A DNA stretch of 64,000 nt from Sphingopyxis sp. (GTDB lineage: Bacteria > Pseudomonadota > Alphaproteobacteria > Sphingomonadales > Sphingomonadaceae). Both the position numbers and the translations under genes were made by a program. This document shows positions 17,113 to 25,411 of the stretch, in pieces; the stretch's first letter is position 1, and each line of letters opens with the position of its first letter. The stretch covers positions 1-64,000 of the forward strand of contig JAGHZY010000010.1 of the NCBI GenBank assembly GCA_017745175.1, given 5' to 3'. The notes under the pieces are model-generated. The model saw nothing but the letters and a program-made list of their open reading frames with translations, ran no database searches and had not been told where the DNA came from.

Positions 17113-17200
17113 ATTCGCGCGGAGCGCAGAGACCGCAGAGGATGAAGAAGGCGGCAGAGCCGCCAATCTCTCGTCTCCGCGTCTCCGCGTGAACCTTTTA
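17113..17200. repeat. Imperfect inverted repeat in the rpoN-rpmJ spacer
   Basis: TTCGCGCGGAGCGCAGAGACCGCAGAGG on the left matches, with several differences, the reverse complement of the right side (TTCACGCGGAGACGCGGAGACGAGAG). Between them lies a perfect short stem, GGCGGC-AGA-GCCGCC (17150-17164). It resembles a dispersed REP-like or degenerate MITE sequence rather than a terminator, since no T-tract follows. Transcript end processing of rpoN is another possibility. Confidence 0.5.
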
Positions 17201-17222
17201 ATGGCGGGAGCGCCGGGAACGG

Positions 17223-17250
17223 TTGACTTTTTTCCCGCTTCCCCATAGTT
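17223..17250 (+). promoter_or_regulatory. Possible promoter of rpmJ
   Basis: TTGACT (17223-17228) is followed after about 16 bases by ATAGTT, 44 bases before the rpmJ start codon. The -35 is good, the -10 weak. A strong promoter would be expected for a ribosomal protein gene at this place. Confidence 0.4.
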
Positions 17251-17293
17251 GCGCCGCTTCGCGTAGCAACGCCAAGATTTACGGACAGAGATC

Positions 17294-17419
17294 ATGAAGA
17301 TTCGCAACAGCCTGAAGTCGCTGAAGGACCGCCACCGGGATAACCGCGTTATCCGCCGCCGTGGCCGCACCTATGTGATCAACAAGACCAACCGCCGCTT
17401 CAAGGCGCGCCAGGGCTGA
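17294..17419 (+). CDS. rpmJ: 50S ribosomal protein L36 (zinc-free form)
   Basis: The 41-residue basic protein [41 protein letters not shown] is ribosomal protein L36 of the C-minus (YkgO-like) type. The cysteines and histidine that bind zinc in the other form are absent. It was missing from the ORF track because of length. It stands alone between rpoN and a HAD phosphatase gene, and a GC-rich hairpin follows 10 bases after the stop. Confidence 0.95.
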   Translation: MKIRNSLKSLKDRHRDNRVIRRRGRTYVINKTNRRFKARQG

Positions 17420-17428
17420 TGGCCCTGC

Positions 17429-17447
17429 CGGGGCGTTTCCCGCCCCG
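17429..17447 (+). terminator. Hairpin after rpmJ
   Basis: CGGGGCG-TTTCC-CGCCCCG gives a 7-bp GC stem 10 bases after the rpmJ stop. No T-tract follows, so termination may be partial or need Rho. Confidence 0.4.
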
Positions 17448-17516
17448 CGCGCATAGCCAAGTTAGCGTGACGCCGTCGGATGCTTCCGGCGGCGCTTTCG
17501 CGTGTCCGGAGCAGCC

Positions 17517-18128
17517 ATGATTCGCCAGAGCGTGATCTTCGACGTCGGCCGCGTCCTCTTCGACTGGGACCTGCGCTATCTGTTCGCCAAGCTGATCGAC
17601 GACACGGACGAACTCGAATGGTTCGTGATCAACGTCGTCACGCCCGGGTGGCATTTCCAGCACGACGCCGGCCGCCCGCTCGCCGAGATGGTCCCCGAGC
17701 GGAAAGCCGCGTTCCCCGATCATGCGCCGCTGATCGACGCCTATGCGACGCGCTTCAACGAGACGATCCCCGGCCCGATGCCGGGCAGCCTCGAACTCGT
17801 CGAACGCCTCGACGCCGCGGGTGTGCCCTTGTTCGCGATCACCAATTTCGGCCATGAATTCTGGGAGGCCTTCCGCCCGACCCAGCCGGTCTTCGACCGA
17901 TTCCGCGATATCATCGTCTCGGGCACCGAGAGACTGATGAAGCCCGATCCGGCGATCTACGCGCTCGCGATCGAGCGATTCGGCATCGACCCCGCGGGTG
18001 CGATCTTCATCGACGACAATGCCGCCAATGTCGCAGGCGCCGAATCGGCCGGGATTGCGGGGCACCAGTTCGTGGATGCGCCTAGGCTGGAGGCCGAACT
18101 GACCGCGCGCGGATATTTGTCAGCTTGA
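17517..18128 (+). CDS. HAD family phosphatase
   Basis: The 203-residue protein has HAD motif I in SVIFDVGRVLFDWD (the second acidic residue is replaced by Val, as in the HAD-IA haloacid-dehalogenase/epoxide-hydrolase-like group), motif II in LFAITNFG, a conserved Lys in ERLMKPDPAIY and motif III/IV in GAIFIDDNAANVAGAES. The substrate is unknown; phosphoglycolate or haloacid-like substrates are typical of the subclass. GGAG precedes ATG 17517. Its stop TGA overlaps the ATG of the broken downstream gene. Confidence 0.85.
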   Translation: MIRQSVIFDVGRVLFDWDLRYLFAKLIDDTDELEWFVINVVTPGWHFQHDAGRPLAEMVPERKAAFPDHAPLIDAYATRFNETIPGPMPGSLELVERLDAAGVPLFAITNFGHEFWEAFRPTQPVFDRFRDIIVSGTERLMKPDPAIYALAIERFGIDPAGAIFIDDNAANVAGAESAGIAGHQFVDAPRLEAELTARGYLSA

Positions 18129-18470
18129 TGAGCAGGGCGGACCGCCTCGAACGTCTCGACACACGTCGAGTCGAGCTTGAAGCCGAATATGAGCAAGTGC
18201 TGCTCGAGGCCCTTGCGCAAGGTTGCTGCTGGTTCGTGGGGCTTGTTCGATCACAATCAAGATCGCGCGACCCGCGCCAAATGGAAACCCATCGTCACAG
18301 ATTTGTGCGACCGGGGCGAAGAAATTGACCAGATGCGCTATCAGCTGGGCTTGCAGCCGTTCGCATTGCACGAGGAGTTCGAGGCATCGCGCGGCCCCGT
18401 CTCGACAAACGCTCCTGGCGAACCGAAACAGGCAAAGGCGTGGCTGGAGCGATTGGGCAAGGAACTTTAG
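18128..18470 (+). pseudogene. Small conserved-looking gene broken by a frameshift
   Basis: Two overlapping frames join into one plausible protein. The ATG at 18128 (overlapping the HAD stop) gives MSRADRLERLDTRRVELEAEYEQVLLEALAQ, and the +1 frame continues VAAGSWGLFDHNQDRATRAKWKPIVTDL to the stop at 18470. The switch lies in about 18215-18240 (GCGCAAGGTTGCTGCTGG), consistent with one extra base or two missing bases. The joined product is about 113 residues and resembles small conserved sphingomonad proteins with a WGLF(D/G)HN core, from memory. It is either a true pseudogene or a sequencing error. Confidence 0.7.
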
Positions 18471-18492
18471 CCCAATCGTTTAGGCCGGTGCC

Positions 18493-20676
18493 TTACTTCT
18501 CCACCCCGAGCTGCGTCAGCACGAAGGCAAATTCCTCGGCATCCTCGCGCAGCGCGCCCCAGCGGCCCGACTTGCCGGCATGGCCCGCGCCCATGTTGGT
18601 ACGGAGCAGCAAAGTCGCGTCGTTGGTGCGCGTCGCGCGCAGCTTCGCGACCCATTTCGCGGGCTCCCAATAGGTCACGCGCGGATCGTTGAGTCCTGCC
18701 GACACCAGCATCGGCGGATAGGCCTTTGCGGTCACATTGTCGTAGGGGCTGTAGCTCAGCATATAGTCGAACGCCGCCTTGTCGGTGATCGGGTTGCCCC
18801 ATTCGGGCCATTCGCCGGGGGTCAGCGGCAGCGTCTCGTCGACCATCGTGTTGATGACATCGACGAAAGGCACGCCCGCGAGCACCGCGCCCCACAGCTC
18901 GGGCGCCTGGTTATAGACCGCGCCCATCACCTGCCCGCCGGCCGAGCGGCCCTCGATCGAAATCTTGCCCGCGCTGGTATATTTGGCGGCGATCAGGCCT
19001 TTGGCGACGTCGATGAAGTCGTTGAATGTGTTCTTGCGCTCGGTCGTCTTGCCCGCGAGATACCATGCGCGGCCGAGGTCGTCGCCGCCGCGGACATGCG
19101 CGATCGCATAGATCATCCCGCGATCGACGAGGCTGAGCCGCGTCGTCGAGAAACCCGGCGGGACGCGGTAGCCGTACGAGCCATAGACATAGAGATGCAT
19201 CGGCGCGCTGCCGTCGCGCGGCGTGCCCTTCTTGTAGACGAGCGATACCGGCACCGGCGTGCCGTCGCGCGACGGCATGTGAACCAGTTCGGTTACATAG
19301 TCATCATGATTATAACCGGAAGGGATTTCCTGCACCTTCAGCGTCTCGAGCTTGCGGCTCGCGAGGTCGTAATCGAACACCGTGTCGGGGGTGACCATCG
19401 ATTCATAATCGAGGCGCAGCTTGTCCTGATGATATTCGGGATTGTCGCCGAGCCCGGCGACATAGGTCGCCTCGGGGAACTTGACGCGGCCCGGGGTCAG
19501 CGGCGCGTCATATCGGCGGATATCGACCTGATCGACGCCCTTTTCGCGCGATTCGAGCACGAAATAGTCGCGGAAGACCGAGAGCCCGGTGAGGTAATTG
19601 TCGTCCGACCCGGGAATCAGCGTCTTCCACGTCCCGGGCGCCTTGATGTCGGCGGTCGCGACGCGGAAATTGGGATGCTCGTCGTTGGTATGGATGTAGA
19701 GCGTCCCCTCGCGCTCGTCGACGCTGTATTCGCGCCCCTTCTTGCGCGCCGACACGAGCTGCATCTTCGCCTCGGGATTGTCGGCGGGGAGCAGATAGAC
19801 CTCGCTCGTCTCGTTATCGCCCGTTGCGATCACGATATAATTGTCGGCCGCGGTCTTGCCGATCCCGACGCCGAAGCCGATGTCGGGTTCCTTGTAGAGC
19901 AATTTGTCTTGCGTGACCGGCGTGCCGAGCCTGTGCAGCCGGACATTGTCGGTGCGCCAGTTCTCGTTCGCGAGACCATAGAGGATCGCGTCATTGCCCG
20001 AGGTCCAGACGAGCGACGACAGCGTGCCGGGGATCGTATCGGGGAGCAGTTCGCCCGTTTCGAGATTGCGGATGCGCGCCTCGAACCGCTCCGAGCCATT
20101 GTCGTCGAACGAATAGGCCATCAGCTTGCCGTCCGGGCTCACCGACACCTCGGCGAGCCGGAAATAATCCTTGCCCGCGGCCATTGCGACCTCGTCGAGG
20201 ATCAGCTGCGTATCGCCGGAGCCTGACGCCGGCTTGCGGTACCATTTCTTGTACTCGGCGCCCTCCTCATATTCGACCCAGTATACCCAGTCGCCATCCC
20301 TCTGCGGCACGCTCGAATCGGCTTCCTTGATCCGGCCCTTCATCTCCTGGAACAGGGTTTCGACGAGCGCGGCATGCGGCTTCATCGCGGCGTCGAAATA
20401 TGCGTTTTCGGCCTTCACATAGTCGAGCACATCCTTGTCATCGATCACCGGATAGCTCTCGTCCTTCAGCCAGTGATACGGGTCGGACAGCGTCTTGCCG
20501 TGCAGCGTCGTCTCGTGCGGGCGCTTTTCCGCGACGGGGGCGGCGGGCAGGGCAGGGGTCGGGCTGGTCAATGCGGCGTCTTTCTCTTTGGCGAAAACTG
20601 CGGGGGCGAACAGGGCAGGCGACGCGACAAGCGGGGTGGCAATTGCCGCCAGAAACATCCAAATAGCGCGCATCAT
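18493..20676 (-). CDS. S9 family oligopeptidase, oligopeptidase B type
   Basis: The 727-residue serine peptidase has an N-terminal signal peptide (IWMFLAAIATPLVASPALFAPAVFA), a seven-bladed propeller and a C-terminal alpha/beta hydrolase. The nucleophile sits in GRSAGGQVMG, the Asp in SAGLNDPRVTYWEP and the His near GAGHAGKSG, matching oligopeptidase B (PtrB), which cuts short peptides after basic residues. The signal peptide implies periplasmic location, less usual for this family. ATG 20676 has GGGGGA upstream; the track ORF wrongly extends across the neighbouring aminopeptidase gene. The divergent neighbour encodes another peptidase. Confidence 0.92.
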   Translation of the reverse strand: MMRAIWMFLAAIATPLVASPALFAPAVFAKEKDAALTSPTPALPAAPVAEKRPHETTLHGKTLSDPYHWLKDESYPVIDDKDVLDYVKAENAYFDAAMKPHAALVETLFQEMKGRIKEADSSVPQRDGDWVYWVEYEEGAEYKKWYRKPASGSGDTQLILDEVAMAAGKDYFRLAEVSVSPDGKLMAYSFDDNGSERFEARIRNLETGELLPDTIPGTLSSLVWTSGNDAILYGLANENWRTDNVRLHRLGTPVTQDKLLYKEPDIGFGVGIGKTAADNYIVIATGDNETSEVYLLPADNPEAKMQLVSARKKGREYSVDEREGTLYIHTNDEHPNFRVATADIKAPGTWKTLIPGSDDNYLTGLSVFRDYFVLESREKGVDQVDIRRYDAPLTPGRVKFPEATYVAGLGDNPEYHQDKLRLDYESMVTPDTVFDYDLASRKLETLKVQEIPSGYNHDDYVTELVHMPSRDGTPVPVSLVYKKGTPRDGSAPMHLYVYGSYGYRVPPGFSTTRLSLVDRGMIYAIAHVRGGDDLGRAWYLAGKTTERKNTFNDFIDVAKGLIAAKYTSAGKISIEGRSAGGQVMGAVYNQAPELWGAVLAGVPFVDVINTMVDETLPLTPGEWPEWGNPITDKAAFDYMLSYSPYDNVTAKAYPPMLVSAGLNDPRVTYWEPAKWVAKLRATRTNDATLLLRTNMGAGHAGKSGRWGALREDAEEFAFVLTQLGVEK

Positions 20677-20739
20677 AAAATCCCCCGCGGTGTCGCCCCG
20701 ATGGGCGGGATCGTTCGATGTAGGAACAAGGAATAGAGC

Positions 20740-22566
20740 ATGTCCAGCCCCGTCCATGCAGAACGCCTCGCCCGCGTCCGCGCCGAACTCGCCGCGCGCG
20801 GCCTCGACGGCTTCGTGGTGCCGATCAGCGACGAGCATATGAGCGAATATGTCGGCGATTATGCGCAGCGTATGGCGTGGCTGACCGGCTTCGGCGGCTC
20901 GGCCGGAACCGCGGCGGTGCTGCCCGAAAAGGCCGCGGTGTTCGTCGACGGGCGCTACACGGTGCAGGTGCGCGACCAGGTCGACGGGACGCTCTTCGAC
21001 TATGTCGGCGTGCCGCAGTCGAGCGTCGCCGAATGGCTCGGCGCGAACGTCAGCGCGGGGCAGAAGGTCGGCTACGATCCGTGGCTCCACGGCATCGACT
21101 GGGCGCGCGGCCTCGAAAAGGCGCTCGCCGCGAAGGGCGCGAGCCTCGTCGCGGTCGACGCGAATCCGATCGATGCGGCGTGGGACGACCAGCCCGCGCG
21201 GAGCGACGCCGTGGTGACCGTTCACGACGCGGCGCTTGCGGGTCAGGGCGCGGTCGAGAAGCGCGATATCATCGCCGACTGGCTGAAGGCAAAGGGGCTC
21301 GACACGACCGTGATGACCGCGCTCGATTCGATCGCGTGGACCTTCAATATCCGCGGTACCGACGTCACCCACACCCCGGTCGGGCTCGCTTTCGCCCTGC
21401 TCCACGCCGATGCCACCGCCGACCTGTTCATCGCCCCCGAAAAGATGACCGACGCGGTGCGCGCGCATCTCGGCAACAGCGTCCGCGTCCACGATCGCGA
21501 TGCGTTCGAGGCGGCGCTCGCGGAACTTTCGGGCAAGAAGGTCGCGGTCGATCCCGACCGCGCGGTCGCGGCGATCTTTACCGCGCTCGAAGCGGCGGGG
21601 GCACAGGTCGCGCGGTATCGCGACCCGGCGGTGCTGCCCAAAGCGATCAAGAACGACACCGAGCTCGACGGCACGCGCGCCGCGCATGTCCGCGACGGCG
21701 TCGCGGTATCGCGCTTCCTCAAATGGATGGAAGAGGTCGCGCCGCAGGGCGGGCTCGACGAACTCGGCGCCGCGGCGAAGCTGCGCGCGTTCCGCGACGA
21801 GAGCGGCGCGCTCAGGGATCTGTCGTTCGACACCATCTCGGCGACTGGCCCGAACGGCGCGCTGCCGCATTACAAGGTCGACGAGACCACCAATCGCGCG
21901 GTCGAGACGGGCACGCTCTATCTCGTCGATTCGGGCGGGCAGTACGCCGACGGCACAACCGACATCACGCGCACGATCGCGATCGGCGTGCCGACCGCCG
22001 AGATGCGCCGACGCTTCACGCAGGTGCTCAAGGGTCATATCGCGCTCGCGGTCGCGCGCTTCCCCAAGGGGACACGCGGCAGCCAGCTCGACATTCTCGC
22101 GCGCCAGTATCTCTGGGCCGACGGGGTCGATTATGCGCACGGCACCGGCCATGGCGTCGGCACCTATCTTGCGGTCCACGAGGGGCCGCAGCGCATCGCC
22201 AAGCCATCGGGCGGGCAGGCGGGGACCGAGGAGCCGTTGCACGCCGGCATGATCCTCTCGAACGAGCCCGGCTATTACAAGGCGGGCCACTTCGGCATCC
22301 GTATCGAAAATCTTGTCGTCGTGACGCCGCAGAGCATCGCGGGCGCCGAAGAGGATATGCTCGGGTTCGAGACGATCACCTTCGCGCCGATCGCGCAGAA
22401 CCTCGTCGACGTATCGCTGCTCTCGCCCGCCGAAGCCGACTGGCTCGACGCCTACCACGCGGCGGTGCTGGCAAAGCTTGGCGCGGGAATGGAGGGCGAG
22501 GAGCGCACATGGCTCGAAGCCGCGTGCGCGCCGCTCGACCGCACCCCCGCCGCGCTCGCCGCCTGA
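20740..22566 (+). CDS. Aminopeptidase P family (M24B) Xaa-Pro peptidase
   Basis: The 608-residue protein has the three-domain long form of aminopeptidase P: two creatinase N-like domains followed by the pita-bread catalytic domain. Metal ligands appear in YLVDSGGQYADGTTDITRT (two Asp), GTGHGVGTYLAVHEGP (His), and the glutamates of LSNEPGYYKAGHFGIRIENL. It removes N-terminal residues preceding proline. No signal peptide is present, so it is cytoplasmic. It is divergent from the oligopeptidase gene; the thioesterase gene starts 8 bases downstream. Confidence 0.93.
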   Translation: MSSPVHAERLARVRAELAARGLDGFVVPISDEHMSEYVGDYAQRMAWLTGFGGSAGTAAVLPEKAAVFVDGRYTVQVRDQVDGTLFDYVGVPQSSVAEWLGANVSAGQKVGYDPWLHGIDWARGLEKALAAKGASLVAVDANPIDAAWDDQPARSDAVVTVHDAALAGQGAVEKRDIIADWLKAKGLDTTVMTALDSIAWTFNIRGTDVTHTPVGLAFALLHADATADLFIAPEKMTDAVRAHLGNSVRVHDRDAFEAALAELSGKKVAVDPDRAVAAIFTALEAAGAQVARYRDPAVLPKAIKNDTELDGTRAAHVRDGVAVSRFLKWMEEVAPQGGLDELGAAAKLRAFRDESGALRDLSFDTISATGPNGALPHYKVDETTNRAVETGTLYLVDSGGQYADGTTDITRTIAIGVPTAEMRRRFTQVLKGHIALAVARFPKGTRGSQLDILARQYLWADGVDYAHGTGHGVGTYLAVHEGPQRIAKPSGGQAGTEEPLHAGMILSNEPGYYKAGHFGIRIENLVVVTPQSIAGAEEDMLGFETITFAPIAQNLVDVSLLSPAEADWLDAYHAAVLAKLGAGMEGEERTWLEAACAPLDRTPAALAA

Positions 22567-22574
22567 GGCTTCGC

Positions 22575-23036
22575 ATGACCGGCCATCGCAGCGACGTGCC
22601 GCTCGCCGATTTTCGTGTCCAGGAGCGCGTGCGCGTGCGCTTCAACGAGATTGACGGGCAGAATATCGTCTTCAACGCCAATTATCTGGTCTACGCCGAC
22701 ATTGGCGTGACCGAATATTTCCGCGCGCTCGGCGAGGGGCAGCCTGGACCATATTTTAACCAATATGGTACAGATATTCGCGAGACGCGATGCGAGATCG
22801 ACTATCATGTGCCCGCGCGGCTCGATGAACTGATCACGATCGCGGCCCGAATCAGCCACTTCGGCCGGACGAGTTTCACACTGCACTGCGGTATTTTCCG
22901 TGAAAACGAACGGCTTACCGATATCGAGATCAGCTATGCCCATCTCGATACCGACAGCGGGCAACCGACGCCGCTGCCGGGAAGCTTCATCGCGGAAGTG
23001 CGGCGTTTCGAAACGCGGACGCCTGTGCAGGATTGA
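22575..23036 (+). CDS. Acyl-CoA thioesterase (hotdog fold, 4HBT/FcbC type)
   Basis: The 153-residue protein has the 4HBT signature RVRFNEIDGQNIVFNANYLVYADIGVTEYFR, in which the DGQNIV segment holds the position of the catalytic Asp/Glu of 4-hydroxybenzoyl-CoA thioesterases. CEIDYHVPARLDELITI and TSFTLHCGIF follow the hotdog strands. It hydrolyses an acyl-CoA, but the chain is not predictable. The start is ATG 22575, eight bases after the peptidase stop. The sequence has a locally AT-richer patch around 22750. Confidence 0.82.
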   Translation: MTGHRSDVPLADFRVQERVRVRFNEIDGQNIVFNANYLVYADIGVTEYFRALGEGQPGPYFNQYGTDIRETRCEIDYHVPARLDELITIAARISHFGRTSFTLHCGIFRENERLTDIEISYAHLDTDSGQPTPLPGSFIAEVRRFETRTPVQD

Positions 23037-23076
23037 GTCGCACGAGCCGTATCGACCCTCTCAACCAAAAAAGTCG

Positions 23077-23104
23077 AAAAAAAAGGGCCACCCGAAGGTG
23101 GCCC
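23077..23104. terminator. Strong hairpin with A8 tract; minus-strand terminator, possibly bidirectional
   Basis: GGGCCACC-CGAA-GGTGGCCC is an 8-bp perfect stem with a stable tetraloop. On the minus strand it is followed by eight T residues, an ideal intrinsic terminator, although no annotated gene is transcribed that way. On the plus strand it follows the thioesterase stop by about 50 bases and has only a weak T-run after it. Confidence 0.8.
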
Positions 23105-23137
23105 GTGAAAGTTTTGGGAGAGGATGCCTAAAAGGCA
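23077..23137 (-). ncRNA. Candidate small regulatory RNA (about 61 nt)
   Basis: On the minus strand TTGCAA (23166-23171) and CAATAT (23144-23149), 16 bases apart, make a reasonable promoter. The predicted RNA would begin near 23137 with a TGCCT/AGGCA stem. It would continue with a single-stranded UCCUCUCCCAAAACUUUCAC and end in the strong GGGCCACC hairpin with U8. Stem, C-rich anti-Shine-Dalgarno-like window and terminator is the usual layout of trans-acting alphaproteobacterial sRNAs. The spacer is distinctly AT-richer than its surroundings. No transcript data were available, so this is a prediction. Confidence 0.45.
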
Positions 23138-23295
23138 AGTGTGATATTGCAGTGCACAATGAATGTTGCAACTGCGAAAAGAGCATCCGCTATTGCATTT
23201 TTTGCAATCAAAAACGTTCCCAAAGATCATTTGGTGCAATCCACTGTCGTTCGCAGCCCCTCGCAAAATGCCGCGACATCGCCTAAATTGGCACG

Positions 23296-23760
23296 ATGAG
23301 GATGTTTCAAAAACCCGACATCGGCGGCGGGGTGTCCGACTTCTGGGCCTATATCCGCGAACCCAAGCCCCATCGCTGGGCGATCTGGGGCCTCGCGCTG
23401 GCGCTGACCTGGCTCGTTTTCCACGGCGTCGAGCAATATCTGATCCCGTACGAGAAGCCGAAGGCGCAGATCATCTATTTCGAGAACTGGACCGCGAACC
23501 GCAGCGCCGACGAGATTCGCGCCGACTGGGTCGCGCGCGCCAAGGAAACGACTTTGCATAATGCGAAGAAGCGCGCCGAGTATCAACGCTTTGCCGACAG
23601 CCTCGGCATCGAATATGATTCGAGCGAAGCCGACAAGGTGACGCGCGAAACGCTGGGCGAGGAAGCGGCAGCGGCGGCGAAGAAAAAGCCCGAGCCGGTG
23701 CAGACGCGCTCGACGCTCGCCGAGCGCGCGGCGCGCGGCGCACAGCCCAAAGCCGACTGA
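23296..23760 (+). CDS. Conserved-looking single-pass membrane protein
   Basis: The 154-residue protein has a cytoplasmic N-terminus, one transmembrane helix (WAIWGLALALTWLVFHGVEQYL) and a charged Ala/Lys-rich C-terminal region with KPKAQIIYFENWTANRSADEIRADW. I do not recognise a named family. It sits directly upstream of ribD with 4 bases between stop and start, so it belongs to the ribD-ribE transcription unit. ATG 23296 and ATG 23302 are both possible starts. Confidence 0.7.
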   Translation: MRMFQKPDIGGGVSDFWAYIREPKPHRWAIWGLALALTWLVFHGVEQYLIPYEKPKAQIIYFENWTANRSADEIRADWVARAKETTLHNAKKRAEYQRFADSLGIEYDSSEADKVTRETLGEEAAAAAKKKPEPVQTRSTLAERAARGAQPKAD

Positions 23761-23764
23761 CCCG

Positions 23765-24739
23765 ATGCGGCGACCGCCGACCGATGCCGACTGGATGGCG
23801 GCCGCCATCACCCTGTCGCGGCGCGGGCGGCCGGCATCGGCGCCCAATCCCAATGTCGGCTGCCTGATCGTCAGGGACGGCAAGCTCGTCGCACGTGGCT
23901 GGACCCGGCCCGGCGGCCGCCCGCATGCCGAGGCGATCGCACTGAATGCGGCGGGCGAAGCCGCGCGCGGTGCGACCGTCTACGTCACGCTCGAACCCTG
24001 CGCGCACGTCAGCCCGCGCGGCCCCGCATGCAGCGATTCGCTGATCACCGCGGGTGTTGCCCGCGTCGTGATCGCGGCGCAGGATCCCGACCCGCGCACC
24101 GACGGCGAGGGGATCGCACGGCTGCAGGCGGCGGGGATCGAAGTCGTGTTCAACCTGGCACCCGCCGAGGCGCGCGCCGCGATGGCGCCGTGGTGGACGC
24201 GCCATACCGGGGACCGGCCGTTCGTCACGCTCAAGCTCGCCACCTCGCTCGACGGCTGCATCGCGCGCGCCGACGGGGCGAGTCGCTGGATCACCGGCGA
24301 ACGCGCGCGCGCGCACGGCCATCTCGAACGCGCGCAACATCAGGCGATCCTCGTCGGTCGCGGAACATATGAAGCCGACAGGCCGAAGCTCGACGTGCGC
24401 TTGCCGGGGCTCGAGGATCGCAGCCCGCAGAAGCTGCTGCTGACGACCGGCGCCGCACCCGCGGGCTGGACCGCGGTCGCATCGCCAGAATCCGTCGACG
24501 ATGTCGATTCGCTGCTCGTCGAAGGCGGCGCGGGGGCGGCCTCGGCCTTTCTCGCCGCCGACCGCGTCGACCGGCTTTTGCTCTATCGCGCGCCGATCCT
24601 CATTGGCGGCGGGAAAGCTGCGCTCGGCGATATCGGCCTCGCCGATCTCGCCGACGCACACGGCCGCTGGCGCCTTGCCGACAGCCGCCTGCTTGGCAGC
24701 GACCGGCTCGACGTCTACGAGCGCATCAGGACAATCTGA
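23765..24739 (+). CDS. ribD: Bifunctional riboflavin deaminase/reductase RibD
   Basis: The 324-residue enzyme deaminates the pyrimidine from GTP cyclohydrolase II and then reduces its ribosyl side chain with NADPH. The N-terminal deaminase has zinc ligands in GRPHAEAIAL and LEPCAHVSPRGPACSDSLI. The C-terminal reductase shows RPFVTLKLATSLDGCIARADG and VEGGAGAASAFL. Both domains look complete, although the reductase half is slightly shorter than usual. It is followed by ribE after 8 bases. No FMN riboswitch pattern was noticed upstream. Confidence 0.95.
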   Translation: MRRPPTDADWMAAAITLSRRGRPASAPNPNVGCLIVRDGKLVARGWTRPGGRPHAEAIALNAAGEAARGATVYVTLEPCAHVSPRGPACSDSLITAGVARVVIAAQDPDPRTDGEGIARLQAAGIEVVFNLAPAEARAAMAPWWTRHTGDRPFVTLKLATSLDGCIARADGASRWITGERARAHGHLERAQHQAILVGRGTYEADRPKLDVRLPGLEDRSPQKLLLTTGAAPAGWTAVASPESVDDVDSLLVEGGAGAASAFLAADRVDRLLLYRAPILIGGGKAALGDIGLADLADAHGRWRLADSRLLGSDRLDVYERIRTI

Positions 24740-24747
24740 GGACCCTT

Positions 24748-25374
24748 ATGTTCACCGGCATCATCACCGACATCGGCACCATCCGCAGCCGCGAGGACCG
24801 CGGCGACACGCGGCTCGTCATCGGCACCGCTTATGACACCGCGACGATCGACCTCGGCGCATCGATCGCCTGTTCGGGTGCGTGCCTGACCGTCGTCGAC
24901 AAGGGCGTCGATGAAGGCAGCAACGGTCCGGGCGGCTGGTTCGCGATCGATGCGAGCGCCGAGACGCTCGCCCGTACCGCGCCCGGAATGTGGGACGCGG
25001 GGCGCCGTCTTAACCTCGAGCGCGCGTTGAAGATCGGCGACGAACTCGGGGGGCATATCGTCACCGGCCATGTCGATGACATCGGCCGCATCGTGTCGGT
25101 CGAGCCCGTCGGCGACAGCATCACGGTCACCATTGCGGCGCCGGCCTCGCTTGCGCCGCATATCGCGCCCAAGGGCTCGATCACCGTCGACGGCGTGTCG
25201 CTGACGGTCAACGAGGTCGTCGACCAGCCGGATGGCGAGGCGCATTTCACGCTCAACATCATCCCGCACACGCAGGAGATGACGACGCTCGACGAAGCGG
25301 CCGCCGGGCGCCCCGTCAATCTCGAGATCGATATTCTCGCACGCTATCTCGCACGAATGCAGGCGCGGGGGTAA
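24748..25374 (+). CDS. ribE: Riboflavin synthase alpha subunit
   Basis: The 208-residue protein dismutates two 6,7-dimethyl-8-ribityllumazine molecules into riboflavin and a pyrimidine. It shows the internal duplication of lumazine-binding barrels, with MFTGIITDIGTI at the start, GASIACSGACLTVVDKG in the first half, and GSITVDGVSLTVNEV with FTLNIIPHTQEMTTL in the second. Length and start are typical. It pairs functionally with ribH, which lies about 7 kb away in the ribB operon. Confidence 0.95.
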   Translation: MFTGIITDIGTIRSREDRGDTRLVIGTAYDTATIDLGASIACSGACLTVVDKGVDEGSNGPGGWFAIDASAETLARTAPGMWDAGRRLNLERALKIGDELGGHIVTGHVDDIGRIVSVEPVGDSITVTIAAPASLAPHIAPKGSITVDGVSLTVNEVVDQPDGEAHFTLNIIPHTQEMTTLDEAAAGRPVNLEIDILARYLARMQARG

Positions 25375-25411
25375 CCTGCCCCTGCCCGCGGGGGAGGAGG
25401 AGGACGACCGG

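Noticed and set aside
14719-17370. 883-residue minus-strand ORF opposite lptB and rpoN
   Set aside because: It is an antisense shadow caused by high GC third positions. The plus strand carries complete, recognised proteins.
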